From positions 1 to 50,519 of the forward strand of contig NZ_JAJOMB010000038.1 of the NCBI RefSeq assembly GCF_021129305.1: a DNA stretch of 50,519 nt, in the 5' to 3' direction. Position numbers and translations under genes: made by a program. The notes beneath the pieces were generated by a model. That model was not told the origin of the DNA. It ran no database searches and was given only the letters and a program-made list of their open reading frames with translations. The stretch comes from Kineosporia babensis. Its GTDB lineage: Bacteria > Actinomycetota > Actinomycetes > Actinomycetales > Kineosporiaceae. This document shows positions 17,485 to 24,725 of the stretch, one piece after another (position 1 is the stretch's first letter; the number at the start of each line of letters is the position of its first letter).

Positions 17485-18505
17485 CAGCGTCGGCAAGCTC
17501 GCCCTGGCCGGAGTGACGGTCTTCGTAGCCGCCATGATCGGCGTCGCGCTCCTGGTCCAAGGCGCGTACACGGCTGCGGCCGACGACCCAGGTTCCCTGA
17601 TCGGCCGGGCCCTGCTCACCGGATCAGACGCGGGGTGCCCTTCCGGCCGAGCAACCGCCCGCCCTTCAGCGGCCGGCAGTTTCGACGCCGAGCAGCGGGC
17701 GAATGCGCGCATCATCGTCCGCACCGGACGGGAACTCGGGGTACCTCTGTGGGGCCAGGTCATCGCGGTGGCCACCGCCATCCAGGAGTCGAGCCTGCGC
17801 AACGTCGCCCATGGCGACAGCGCCGGGCCCGACTCCCGCGGTCTGTTCCAGCAACGGGCGGCCTGGGGCTCCCTCCAGGACAGAATGACGCCGGCCGAAG
17901 CAGCCCGGATGTTCTACCTCGGCGGTCAGGGCGGGCAACCGGGGCTGCAGGACATCCCCTACACCGACGAACGGATGTCCCTGACCGAGGCAGCCCAGAG
18001 CGTCCAGCATTCCGCCCATCCTGATGCCTACGCCCGGCACGAAGCAGCCGCGACCGTTCTGGTCATGGCTTCGGGCAGCGGGGGAGAAGCCCGTCGGGCC
18101 GACCGTCTGTGTAGCACTGCTCCAGCCACCGGAGCCGTCCAGCGGGCGATCGCCTACGCGAACCGGCACCTGGGCCAGCCGTATCTGTGGGGTGGAGACG
18201 GACCAGACGCTGGCGAGTCAGGTTTCGACTGCTCGGGACTGACCAAGGCGGCCTACCAGGCCGGCGGCATCACCCTGCCGCGCACCGCGCAGCAGCAGTA
18301 CGACCACGGCCCGAGAGTGTCCGTGACACAACTACGTCCCGGAGACCTGGTCTTCTTCGGAACCGGCCCCGGCAACGTCACCCACGTCGGGCTCTACATC
18401 GGCGGTGACCGCATGATCAACGCGCCGCGCAGCGGCACGCTCGTGCGCGTCGAGGACCACCGCCGGTCCACGCTCGTGGGAGCCACCCGGCCAACTGTCG
18501 GCTGA
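17477..18505 (+). CDS. VirB1-like bifunctional peptidoglycan hydrolase (transglycosylase + NlpC/P60)
   Basis: The start is uncertain: GTG 17477 overlaps the GGDEF stop by eight bases, and TTG 17402 or GTG 17444 are in-frame alternatives. From 17477 the protein has 342 aa. A membrane/signal-anchor helix, LALAGVTVFVAAMIGVALLV, comes first. A lytic transglycosylase-like domain has the catalytic Glu in AIQESSLRN (near residue 104) and the SRGLFQQR motif. The C-terminal NlpC/P60 domain has the Cys in FDCSGL (about 252) and the His in THVGLYIGG (about 303). Such enzymes cut glycan strands and stem peptides so that a T4SS can cross the wall. The combination is the usual VirB1 equivalent of Gram-positive conjugation systems, which ties the cargo region functionally to the T4SS operon. 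Confidence 0.85.
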   Translation: MGDSVGKLALAGVTVFVAAMIGVALLVQGAYTAAADDPGSLIGRALLTGSDAGCPSGRATARPSAAGSFDAEQRANARIIVRTGRELGVPLWGQVIAVATAIQESSLRNVAHGDSAGPDSRGLFQQRAAWGSLQDRMTPAEAARMFYLGGQGGQPGLQDIPYTDERMSLTEAAQSVQHSAHPDAYARHEAAATVLVMASGSGGEARRADRLCSTAPATGAVQRAIAYANRHLGQPYLWGGDGPDAGESGFDCSGLTKAAYQAGGITLPRTAQQQYDHGPRVSVTQLRPGDLVFFGTGPGNVTHVGLYIGGDRMINAPRSGTLVRVEDHRRSTLVGATRPTVG

Positions 18506-18590
18506 CTCTCGCCGTCTGCACCCACGTCCCCCAGGGGTGAACAGAAAGGAGGAACCGGTCTCACCACCGGAGAACTGAGCACGGTCACTC

Positions 18591-18625
18591 GAGCTCGTCG
18601 CCCAATCCTGGCGGCGAGCTCTTTT
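18591..18625 (+). terminator. Terminator/attenuator-like hairpin 26 bp before a start codon
   Basis: A 12-bp stem (one G-U) GAGCTCGTCGCC / GGCGGCGAGCTC with a 7-nt loop, then TTTT. The ribosome-binding site and the start at 18651 follow within 26 bases, leaving no room for a promoter after it. Confidence 0.65.
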
Positions 18626-18650
18626 CATGATGTCGATCAGGAGGATCAGC

Positions 18651-19511
18651 ATGTCGCAGAAACTTTCACGGCAAACGGCAGACCTGAAGGTGCTGGTGAT
18701 CCCGGCGGATCCGCGAGCGCCGATGCAGCAGGTCACCATCATCGGCGACCCCCACCGCAAGCTGAAGGACCTGGTGGGCGGAGCCGTCCACTGCCTGGAA
18801 CTGAGCCAGCTGCCGGCCACTCTCGTGGTGAACGAGCGCCAGCTGCCACCGGCATCCGGTCAACGGGTGAACGAGCGCGCGATCCTGCTGGAGTGGACCA
18901 GCGGTAAACCGGATGTTCCTGCGGTAGCGCACCTGACCGGCGCGGCGGTCCTGCTCGGACCATCCGTCGAAGGCCGGTACAGCAGCGTCCACTCGGAGCA
19001 TCTGAAGATGCTGTTGGAAGACGGCAACTTTCGTCTGCAGGTCAAGGCAAGGAAAGAGCACAGCCGGTGGGACAACCTCCCGTTCGCCTGCCCCGACTGG
19101 TTCACGACGGCCGCCGCCGGGATCGAGGCGAACCGCATGGCCCAACGGAAGCTCACCTTCCGGATCGTGCCCGAGCCCAGCACCGAACTGAAGAAACAGT
19201 GGGCGACTCTGGCCAACCCGCATCTGAACCAGCCCCTGTCGGCGCAGGACATCGTCTGCCACTACGAGGCGGACGAACTGGCGACCGCGATCACCGAGGG
19301 ACCGCTGACGGCCGGGACCGCTTTCGCCTTCTTCGACCTGTGCCTGGTGAATCTTGCCGACGGGGACGAGAAATGGCTGCTGATCCACGACGGCGTCACG
19401 CATCGGCTCACCCCGCTGCGCCCACTCATCGCCCTCGGGGCCCTCGCCGACGTCCTGGAGTTCCTGCTGAACACCCAGGAACCCCTGACCATCCTGCTGG
19501 AAGACCTCTGA
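18651..19511 (+). CDS. DUF3846-like protein, paralogue 2
   Basis: The protein is 286 aa from ATG 18651 with GGAGG eight bases before; the upstream ATG at 18627 has no such site. The N-terminus VLVIPADPRAPMQQVTIIGD, with LVGGAVHCLEL, VVNERQLPP and VNERAILLEWTS, is the clearest DUF3846 match of the four: IPADP, VGG, N-E and N.RA positions are all present. The C-terminal half shares FFDLCLVNLADGDEKWLL with the FHWRDLCL-type block of paralogues 1 and 4. Function unknown. It is followed after 35 bp by paralogue 3, the only pair in the array not separated by a hairpin, so these two are probably co-transcribed. Confidence 0.7.
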   Translation: MSQKLSRQTADLKVLVIPADPRAPMQQVTIIGDPHRKLKDLVGGAVHCLELSQLPATLVVNERQLPPASGQRVNERAILLEWTSGKPDVPAVAHLTGAAVLLGPSVEGRYSSVHSEHLKMLLEDGNFRLQVKARKEHSRWDNLPFACPDWFTTAAAGIEANRMAQRKLTFRIVPEPSTELKKQWATLANPHLNQPLSAQDIVCHYEADELATAITEGPLTAGTAFAFFDLCLVNLADGDEKWLLIHDGVTHRLTPLRPLIALGALADVLEFLLNTQEPLTILLEDL

Positions 19512-19546
19512 CCCAGAACCGACCGGACAACCCAGGGAGAAGACCC

Positions 19547-20086
19547 ATGGCACAACCACTGCCAGAACTGCACCACGCGTGGCACGAGCGCGTGGCAGCA
19601 CTCGTCATCCCGGCGCAGAAGGCGGACCCCGTCCGGCTGACGGTTCTCGAAGGGCAGCAGATCCGCGCCCTGCAGAGACTCGTTCGTGGTACGAGCGCCT
19701 CGATCGGGCTGCCGGCCCTGAAAGCAACCCTGCACATCAACGAAGAGGGTGCAGAACAGGGGCTGCCGACCAACGACCGCGCCCGCCTGCTGGCCTGGGC
19801 ACACGCTCCCGCGGAACGCGGAAAGACCCAGGTGGCCGCAGACGCGGTCATCCTTGGACCCGCCGAGGGCGGCCGCAACCGCAGCGTCCCAGCCGAGCTG
19901 AGCCAGTTACTGGTCTCGGCGCAGCACTTCCAGCTCCAAGCCGAGTACCGCGATCGGCCCGGCATCTGGCTGGACACCAGCGACGGCTGGACGTCCTGGC
20001 ACGAGGCCTACACCCTCGCGGTCGGGATGCTCATGCACAACCACAGAATCCACGACATCCGGGTCCGGCCCGTCGACCGGGGCTGA
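19547..20086 (+). CDS. DUF3846-like protein, paralogue 3 (short form)
   Basis: The protein is 179 aa from ATG 19547, with AGGGAGA at six bases. It has ALVIPAQKADPVRLTVLEG, HINEEGAEQGLPTNDRARLLAW and DAVILGPAEGGRN, the core DUF3846 signature, but lacks the roughly 100-residue C-terminal DLCL block of the other three. It ends after a DGWTSWHEAYTLAVGMLMH segment that matches DDWYTAYEWMLQYL of paralogue 1. It is probably a shortened member that has lost the C-terminal subdomain, or the ancestral single-domain form. Function unknown. Confidence 0.65.
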   Translation: MAQPLPELHHAWHERVAALVIPAQKADPVRLTVLEGQQIRALQRLVRGTSASIGLPALKATLHINEEGAEQGLPTNDRARLLAWAHAPAERGKTQVAADAVILGPAEGGRNRSVPAELSQLLVSAQHFQLQAEYRDRPGIWLDTSDGWTSWHEAYTLAVGMLMHNHRIHDIRVRPVDRG

Positions 20087-20112
20087 CTGCTCAGCGTCCC
20101 TCATCCACATCC

Positions 20113-20140
20113 AGCGCTCCTCGTCCGAGGGGCGCTTTTC
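20113..20140 (+). terminator. Hairpin before DUF3846 gene 4
   Basis: 10-bp stem AGCGCTCCTC / GAGGGGCGCT with loop GTCC, followed by TTTC. It differs from the hairpin at 15581 essentially only in the loop, and the CATGCCC that follows is shared too. Confidence 0.7.
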
Positions 20141-20210
20141 CATGCCCGCGCCTGGCCTGGTCAGGCCCAGGCCGGGCGCGGCACACCACAACAGCAAGGA
20201 GAACGAAGCC

Positions 20211-21068
20211 ATGGAGAACCAAGTGTCCGGCGCCGAAACGAGGCTGGGGATCCACATCCCGGCCGGCCCGCACCAGCCGATCACGCTGATGGATCTCGCG
20301 GAGGTGCGCAAGGACGGGAGCGACTTCTCCGGATCCCTCGACCTGTGGGTTCTGGACCGGCCAGACGCACTGCTCATCGCCCGCAATCCCGAGGCCCGCA
20401 AGCATCTCGCCCAGAACCGGCGAGCCACCGTCCTGGCCTGGAACCACCACCCCGGAATGCACCGGGAACGCGGGGTGCTCCACGGACCCGTTCTGGTCAC
20501 CGGAGCACTGAACGGCGACGGCATGATCACCACCGCCCCAGCAGAACTGGTGAACCTGCTCATGCCCGCGGGACGGCTGCAGATGCAAATCAAGAGTACC
20601 GAAGCCGAGGGTCCCTGGCGTTCCTTGGGCCAGGACGACGACTGGTTCGGCGCCTACCAGTGGATGCTCACCTACACCGCCCGCTCACCTGAACAGCAGA
20701 GCAGGCTCCTGCGGGTCGTTCCCGCGATGTCCACGAGGCAGCTCGAGCACCTGGCCCAGATCGAGGACCAGGGACTCCTGGACCCGCCCGGCAGCGAGGA
20801 TACCCGGAACCCGATCAAGATCCTCAGCTGCACCGGAATCGACGATCTGGCCGAGCAGATCCGGACCGGCCCGATCCCTGCCGGCAGCGGGTTCCACTGG
20901 CGAGACCTCTGCCTGGTCAGCCTTTCCGACGACGGACAGCACTGGGTGGCTATCCGCAACGACCACGCCCTCACTGTCACACCACCGCTCCCGCACATCG
21001 AGGACGGCACCTTCGCCGCCTACGTCATGAAGCTGACCCACCAGCAGGCAGCAGACGACCAGAACTGA
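20211..21068 (+). CDS. DUF3846-like protein, paralogue 4
   Basis: The protein is 285 aa from ATG 20211 with AAGGAG at nine bases. It is the closest relative of the gene at 15668: NRRATVLAWNHHPGMHR, then LVNLLMPAGRLQMQ, GQDDDWFGAYQWML, ILSCTGIDDLAEQIR and FHWRDLCLVSLSDDGQHWVAIR align block for block without large gaps. The leader hairpins of both genes are nearly identical too, so the leader was duplicated together with the gene. N-terminal DUF3846 pattern (HIPAGPHQPITLMDLAEV) as in the others. Function unknown. Followed by a 15-bp hairpin. Confidence 0.65.
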   Translation: MENQVSGAETRLGIHIPAGPHQPITLMDLAEVRKDGSDFSGSLDLWVLDRPDALLIARNPEARKHLAQNRRATVLAWNHHPGMHRERGVLHGPVLVTGALNGDGMITTAPAELVNLLMPAGRLQMQIKSTEAEGPWRSLGQDDDWFGAYQWMLTYTARSPEQQSRLLRVVPAMSTRQLEHLAQIEDQGLLDPPGSEDTRNPIKILSCTGIDDLAEQIRTGPIPAGSGFHWRDLCLVSLSDDGQHWVAIRNDHALTVTPPLPHIEDGTFAAYVMKLTHQQAADDQN

Positions 21069-21080
21069 TCCTCCGCGCTC

Positions 21081-21121
21081 GACGAAGGGCCACCCCACAG
21101 CGTTCTGGGTGGCCCTTCGTC
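21081..21121 (+). terminator. Strong 15-bp perfect hairpin
   Basis: GACGAAGGGCCACCC (21081-21095) pairs completely with GGGTGGCCCTTCGTC (21107-21121) around an 11-nt loop. It follows paralogue 4 by 13 bp and precedes the short leader ORF by 37 bp. Confidence 0.7.
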
Positions 21122-21157
21122 GTTGCGGAACGCCCGACCCGACCAGAAAGAGGAACC

Positions 21158-21205
21158 ATGACCACTATCGACCCAGGACCCGACACAGGGCAGCCACCGG
21201 CATGA
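21158..21205 (+). CDS. 15-codon leader ORF coupled to the amidotransferase-like gene
   Basis: ATG 21158 with AAAGAGGA at five bases encodes MTTIDPGPDTGQPPA and stops in an ATGA overlap with the next start at 21202. The next gene has no ribosome-binding site of its own, so the leader probably delivers ribosomes to it. It may be only a coupling device. Confidence 0.4.
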   Translation: MTTIDPGPDTGQPPA

Positions 21206-21783
21206 GCCTGCTGACTTACCTCCCCGCCGGCGCAGTCCTGGACGAAGGCGCCATCCGCCGCGGCTCCTACACCAATCCGGACGGACACGGATTCGCCGTG
21301 GCCGCCGCCGAGGGCATCATCATCCGCCGCGCACTCGCCTACCAGTCCCTACTGCGCGACCTCGAGGTCCTGCGCCGCGAGCTTCCCAGAGCGCCAGCCC
21401 TCTTTCACTCCCTGAGAGCCACCCAGGGCTGGGGGATCGTGGACAACTGTCACCCGTTCGCGATCGATCACCACCACGACACCGTCATCGCCCAGGACGG
21501 ACCGCTGCCGCGCCAGGTCCACCAACGACGCACCGACCTGCGCTCGAAAGCCCGCATCGCAGCCGAGGAATTCATCCCAGCCTTCGAACCTCTGAGCTGG
21601 CGCCGCAACCGCGTCGACCTCGAGCGGTGGCTCCCCAGGGACTGCACCGCGGTGATCCTCACCCACGACGCGTTCGGCGGGCTGGGCTACCTGATCCACG
21701 AAGACGTCGGCACCTGGCACGAAGGCGTCTGGTACTCCAGCAACGACTTCCAGCCCTACACGGACGACGCCGCCGCCACGTAG
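21202..21783 (+). CDS. Class II glutamine amidotransferase-like protein, catalytic Cys replaced
   Basis: The protein is 193 aa from ATG 21202. The layout LLTYLPAGAVLDEGAIRRGS, NPDGHGFAV, LFHSLRAT, DNCHPFAI, IAQDGPLP and a C-terminal WYSSNDFQPY follows small Ntn-hydrolase class II glutamine amidotransferases of actinomycetes and their phages, which start MCLLTYLPAG. Here residue 2 is Ser (codon AGC), not the nucleophilic Cys. The ATHG and AHNG active-site signatures are ATQG and AQDG. It therefore probably cannot release ammonia from glutamine and may be a binding or regulatory pseudo-enzyme, unless Ser acts as nucleophile. Translated via the short leader ORF. The family call is from remembered motif patterns. 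Confidence 0.6.
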   Translation: MSLLTYLPAGAVLDEGAIRRGSYTNPDGHGFAVAAAEGIIIRRALAYQSLLRDLEVLRRELPRAPALFHSLRATQGWGIVDNCHPFAIDHHHDTVIAQDGPLPRQVHQRRTDLRSKARIAAEEFIPAFEPLSWRRNRVDLERWLPRDCTAVILTHDAFGGLGYLIHEDVGTWHEGVWYSSNDFQPYTDDAAAT

Positions 21784-21879
21784 CACGGCCGCTCTTTTCC
21801 GAACCTTCCTCTCGACCTCCGGGCGCCCACGGCGTCCGGCGACCCCGCACGTCCAAAATCAGAGAAGGGACCACCGATC

Positions 21880-22497
21880 ATGACCGAAACGCTCACGTCC
21901 CAGCAGCAGCGACGGCGAAACCGGCGACTGCACAACGCAGTCCGCTCGCACGCGACCTCGATCGAATGGGCGCTCAGCAAACAGTCCAACGACAGCTGGC
22001 ATCTGGACCAGGAAAGCATCACCACGAACTCGGCCGTCCTCTTCGGAGCCGGCCAGGAGATCGTTTCCCTCCAGTACGACTCGGCCCCCATGCAGGGACC
22101 GCTGACCGTCACCGGAGTACACCCGTGGCTTGACAAGGGCCCGCACCGGTTCCTGACCCTCAGCGCAAACGTCGGCGTCTGGAACAGCGCAACCCAGATC
22201 CTCCGCCACCTGCGACCCGCCTACGGCGCTGACGATCTCGGCCACCAGAAAGCCCGATCGGCCTGCGTAATCTGCGCGAAAAGGGTCAATCAGGAACTGG
22301 CCGACGACATCGCGGGCATGTGCGGGGGCAACGTCGAGAGCCAGGCAGGCGGATACCGGGTCACCTTCGACCAGGGAACGCTCACCGGCACCTTTCAGAT
22401 CACCGACACCGGCCGCCTGATCCTGAAGCTGAACGCCAGCGACCCAGAAGCCCTCTGCGCGATCGCCGTCCGCCTGCCGAACCTCGGCAACCAGTGA
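21880..22497 (+). CDS. Hypothetical element protein (205 aa)
   Basis: ATG 21880 with GAAGGG upstream at ten bases. Not recognised. The N-terminus is basic (QQQRRRNRRLHNAVRSHATS) and could bind nucleic acid. Cys residues in SACVICAKR and AGMCGG could form a small metal site but the spacing is not a classical zinc finger. The C-terminal RVTFDQGTLTGTFQITDTGRL looks like a beta-rich domain. Same direction and codon use as the array before it; 96 bp from the previous gene. Confidence 0.55.
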   Translation: MTETLTSQQQRRRNRRLHNAVRSHATSIEWALSKQSNDSWHLDQESITTNSAVLFGAGQEIVSLQYDSAPMQGPLTVTGVHPWLDKGPHRFLTLSANVGVWNSATQILRHLRPAYGADDLGHQKARSACVICAKRVNQELADDIAGMCGGNVESQAGGYRVTFDQGTLTGTFQITDTGRLILKLNASDPEALCAIAVRLPNLGNQ

Positions 22498-22514
22498 CCG
22501 GACCTGGAGGCTAG

Positions 22515-22643
22515 ATGCGAACCAGGAACAACGGATTCGACGGACTGTTCGTTAAGGCGGAGAAGGTGACCGCTGAACTCGCGGACGTCCTGCGCGTTGG
22601 ACCGCAGCGACGCGGGCCGTCTGCCGAAAGACCTGGGCGGTAG
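22515..22643 (+). CDS. Small ORF (42 aa), last gene of the + strand module
   Basis: ATG 22515 is preceded by GGAGG at four bases, 17 bp after the previous stop. The frame encodes a basic peptide (MRTRNNGFDGLFVKAEKV...) and stops just before the hairpin at 22660. Spacing, ribosome-binding site and terminator support a real short gene co-transcribed with 21880; function unknown. Confidence 0.4.
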   Translation: MRTRNNGFDGLFVKAEKVTAELADVLRVGPQRRGPSAERPGR

Positions 22644-22659
22644 CTCAGCCCGATTCACG

Positions 22660-22698
22660 CGCGAGATGGCCCGGCCCTGTGGCCTGGGCCATCTCGCG
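22660..22698 (+). terminator. Terminator hairpin closing the + strand module
   Basis: 13-bp perfect stem CGCGAGATGGCCC (22660-22672) / GGGCCATCTCGCG (22686-22698), followed by TTCC. A second hairpin, GCGTTCCA / TGGAACGC (22696-22715), shares three bases with it, so the two cannot form fully at once. Confidence 0.7.
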
Positions 22699-22970
22699 TT
22701 CCACCTCTGGAACGCAGAACCTGAACAGCGATGGCTACTCCGAAGGCCGACCCGATCGAACGCGTAGATGCGCTTTCCGAACCAAGGGTCGAGGCGTTGA
22801 AAAGCGCGTCCTTTTTGCGTTTTGGCTCTGCTGCTGGAACGTCGTCGGCCGACGAGGGTTTGAGGCACAGCGGTCCGCCAAGCATGGTGACCGCCCGCAG
22901 CAGGAACGGACTGGAGGACTGCACCGGCAGCCGGCTTCCTCCAGTCCGTAGCGGTTGTCGAACAATCGGC
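22699..22970. other. Intergenic region at the right border of the transfer module
   Basis: No gene seen. It contains the second hairpin at 22696-22715 and the terminator at 22906-22949. Since the + strand transfer cargo ends here and ordinary metabolic genes begin, this is where an attachment-site border could lie, but I found no tRNA gene or matching direct repeat. Confidence 0.35.
22906..22949 (-). terminator. Terminator hairpin downstream of SDR gene
   Basis: Perfect 13-bp inverted repeat ACGGACTGGAGGA / TCCTCCAGTCCGT with an 18-nt loop, 21 bp beyond the SDR stop. Confidence 0.7.
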
Positions 22971-23759
22971 TCAGTAGGCCTGCGACTGGCCGCCGTCGAT
23001 CGCGATCGTCTGGGCATTGACGTAGCTCGCGTCCTCGGACAGCAGGAAGGCGACGACCGAGGCGATCTCCGGGGCTTCGCCGTAGCGCTTGGCCGGGTTC
23101 GGCTGGATGAACTGCTCGGCGGCGGCGCGCGGGTTCTCGGCGTCGATCTGCTTCATCGAGTTCTCGACCATCGGTGTCCAGATCGCTCCGGGGGCGATGG
23201 CGTTGATCCGGATGCCGTACCGGCCGTACTCGACCGCCGAGTTGCGGGTCAGGCCGACCAGGCCGTGCTTGGCCGCGGCGTACCCGGACTGGTTCCCGAT
23301 ACCCCGGATGCCGCCGACGCTGGCGGTGTTGACCACCATGCCGGAGCCCTGCTCACGCATCACCTTCAGCACCTTCTCCAGGCCGAGGAAGGCGCCGCGC
23401 AGGTTGATGGAGACGACCCGGTCGAACTCGGCCGAGGAGAAGTCCTCGGTCAGGTTCTGCCGACCCTCGATGCCCGCATTGTTGAAGAAACCGTCAATCC
23501 GGCCGAACCGCTCCAGGGTCTTGGCCACGTACGCCTCGACGTCCGCTTCCTTGGACACGTCAGCGGTGATGGTCAGGACCTCCGCCTGCGGGGCGACCTC
23601 GTAGACGGCCTCCGCGGTCTCCTTGAGACCAGGCTCCGCGATGTCGACAAGGGCGAGCTTGGCGCCCTCGGAGGCGAGACGCACGGCGCTCGCGCGGCCC
23701 AGGCCGGATCCGCCTCCGGTGATTAGAACGACGCGCTCAGCGAACCTGTTGGCAGACAT
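22971..23759 (-). CDS. Short-chain dehydrogenase/reductase (SDR)
   Basis: The protein is 262 aa from ATG 23759, with GGGAG at six bases. It is a classical SDR: cofactor motif TGGGSGLG at about 14-21, LVDIAE (acidic residue after strand 2, favouring NAD), NNAG near residue 93, catalytic Ser in TASVGG (about 146) and Tyr-Lys in SGYAAAKHG. The C-terminus GEAPEIASVVAFLLSEDASYVNAQTIAIDGGQSQAY is standard for the glucose-1-dehydrogenase/3-ketoacyl reductase group. It oxidises or reduces an unidentified alcohol/ketone in the cytosol. It lies 302 bp downstream of the NTF2-like gene on the same strand, with a hairpin between them, so it has its own promoter. Confidence 0.9.
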   Translation of the reverse strand: MSANRFAERVVLITGGGSGLGRASAVRLASEGAKLALVDIAEPGLKETAEAVYEVAPQAEVLTITADVSKEADVEAYVAKTLERFGRIDGFFNNAGIEGRQNLTEDFSSAEFDRVVSINLRGAFLGLEKVLKVMREQGSGMVVNTASVGGIRGIGNQSGYAAAKHGLVGLTRNSAVEYGRYGIRINAIAPGAIWTPMVENSMKQIDAENPRAAAEQFIQPNPAKRYGEAPEIASVVAFLLSEDASYVNAQTIAIDGGQSQAY

Positions 23760-24061
23760 GGAGTGCTCCCACTTCGTCTTCGAAGGGCCCGGAGGCCGGT
23801 CGGCGACCAGCGAACCCAGCTGCCGTTGACCGACAACTGTCGCTTAGGCTACGCCTGTATCTCGACGTGAAGACAACTCGAGAGTGGGCCTTCGGGTGGT
23901 GATCTGACTCACCGCCTACCGCCGGAATGACGTGAGCTCAGCCCGGCGATGCGCCCCTGAGTCTCGATCCTGCCGGGCCGGTCGGCTGCCGGCCCGGCAG
24001 GTTCATCGCTTCGGTGGTTCTGGTTCCGCGCGAGATACTCGGGCGGAACGCCCGTTGGGCC
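23760..24061. other. Spacer between NTF2-like and SDR genes
   Basis: No gene. It holds the NTF2-like gene's terminator (23969-24001) and, nearer the SDR gene, the small palindrome CGACAACTGTCG (about 23840-23851) in the expected promoter region. Confidence 0.4.
23969..24001 (-). terminator. Terminator hairpin downstream of NTF2-like gene
   Basis: 13-bp perfect GC-rich stem CCTGCCGGGCCGG / CCGGCCCGGCAGG with a 7-nt loop, 60 bp past the stop at 24062. Confidence 0.7.
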
Positions 24062-24535
24062 CTACTGCCCGGCGGCTTCGGGGCTGCCCTCGATCCATGA
24101 GATGTGCTGGGTCAGTGACGTGATCTTCCAGCCTTCGAGGGTGCGCACCAGATGATGATCGTAGGAGCCGCGCATCAGGTACAGCTCGCCGGCGGGTGCA
24201 CCCTGCTTGTAGTGCTGGGCGTACATGTACGAGTGGCACACGGCCCGGTCGGAGTCCTGCTCGTCGAACTCGACCACGTGATTGGGGCTGATGTGCTGGC
24301 GGGCGTCCCAGGCCTCCAGGCCCTGACGGGCGAATCCGGCGAACGCCTCGCGTGCGAAATCCGCCGGCGGAAGGCCAGCTTCGGAGAAGTCGATGTGGAC
24401 GGATTCGGTGAAGACGGAGGCGAATGCATCCCAGTCCCCGGCGTCGATGGAGGTGGCGTACTTGATCACGACGTCGATGATCTCGGTGCGGTCCTCGAGG
24501 CGCTGGATGCGCCGGAGGAGGGTGTCGTTGGACAT
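24062..24535 (-). CDS. NTF2/SnoaL-like protein
   Basis: The protein is 157 aa from ATG 24535 (MSNDTLLRRIQRLED); an in-frame ATG at 24568 adds 11 residues but lacks a ribosome-binding site. It has the cone-shaped SnoaL-4/NTF2 pattern: EIIDVVIKYATSIDAGDWDAFASVF at the N-terminus (helix, conserved D-W-F), a central PNHVVEFDEQDSDRAVCHSYMYAQHY strand pair, and DHHLVRTLEGWKITSLTQHISWIEG at the end. Such proteins bind or isomerise small hydrophobic compounds, or serve as small subunits. Divergent from the HxlR gene, which probably represses it, a common pairing for stress-responsive small-molecule metabolism. Substrate unknown. Confidence 0.75.
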   Translation of the reverse strand: MSNDTLLRRIQRLEDRTEIIDVVIKYATSIDAGDWDAFASVFTESVHIDFSEAGLPPADFAREAFAGFARQGLEAWDARQHISPNHVVEFDEQDSDRAVCHSYMYAQHYKQGAPAGELYLMRGSYDHHLVRTLEGWKITSLTQHISWIEGSPEAAGQ

Positions 24536-24725
24536 GAGGGAAGCCCTTCTGGCCGAACCATGCGGCATGGCTATGTTTCATCGTCTGCTTTAAAAAAGTA
24601 AGTTGATTGCGGCGGTGTTGTCAATCGGCCTCGCGCTGCCCGGAGACCGTGAGGCACACTGGTGCCGGAACGTCGGTTGGCGAGTTTCGACAAGCAACGC
24701 ACAACAGGTAAGCGAAGGAGGGCGC

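Noticed and set aside
18536-18590. AAAGGAGG ribosome-binding-like sequence before the 18591 hairpin as sign of a leader peptide
   Set aside because: No ATG, GTG or TTG lies at suitable distance downstream; the following frame stops quickly.
22636-22715. GGTAGCTCAG resembling the D-arm of a tRNA followed by hairpins
   Set aside because: No 7-bp acceptor pairing, anticodon arm or TTCGAATCC-type T-loop can be built; the pairing present is explained by two terminator-like hairpins.
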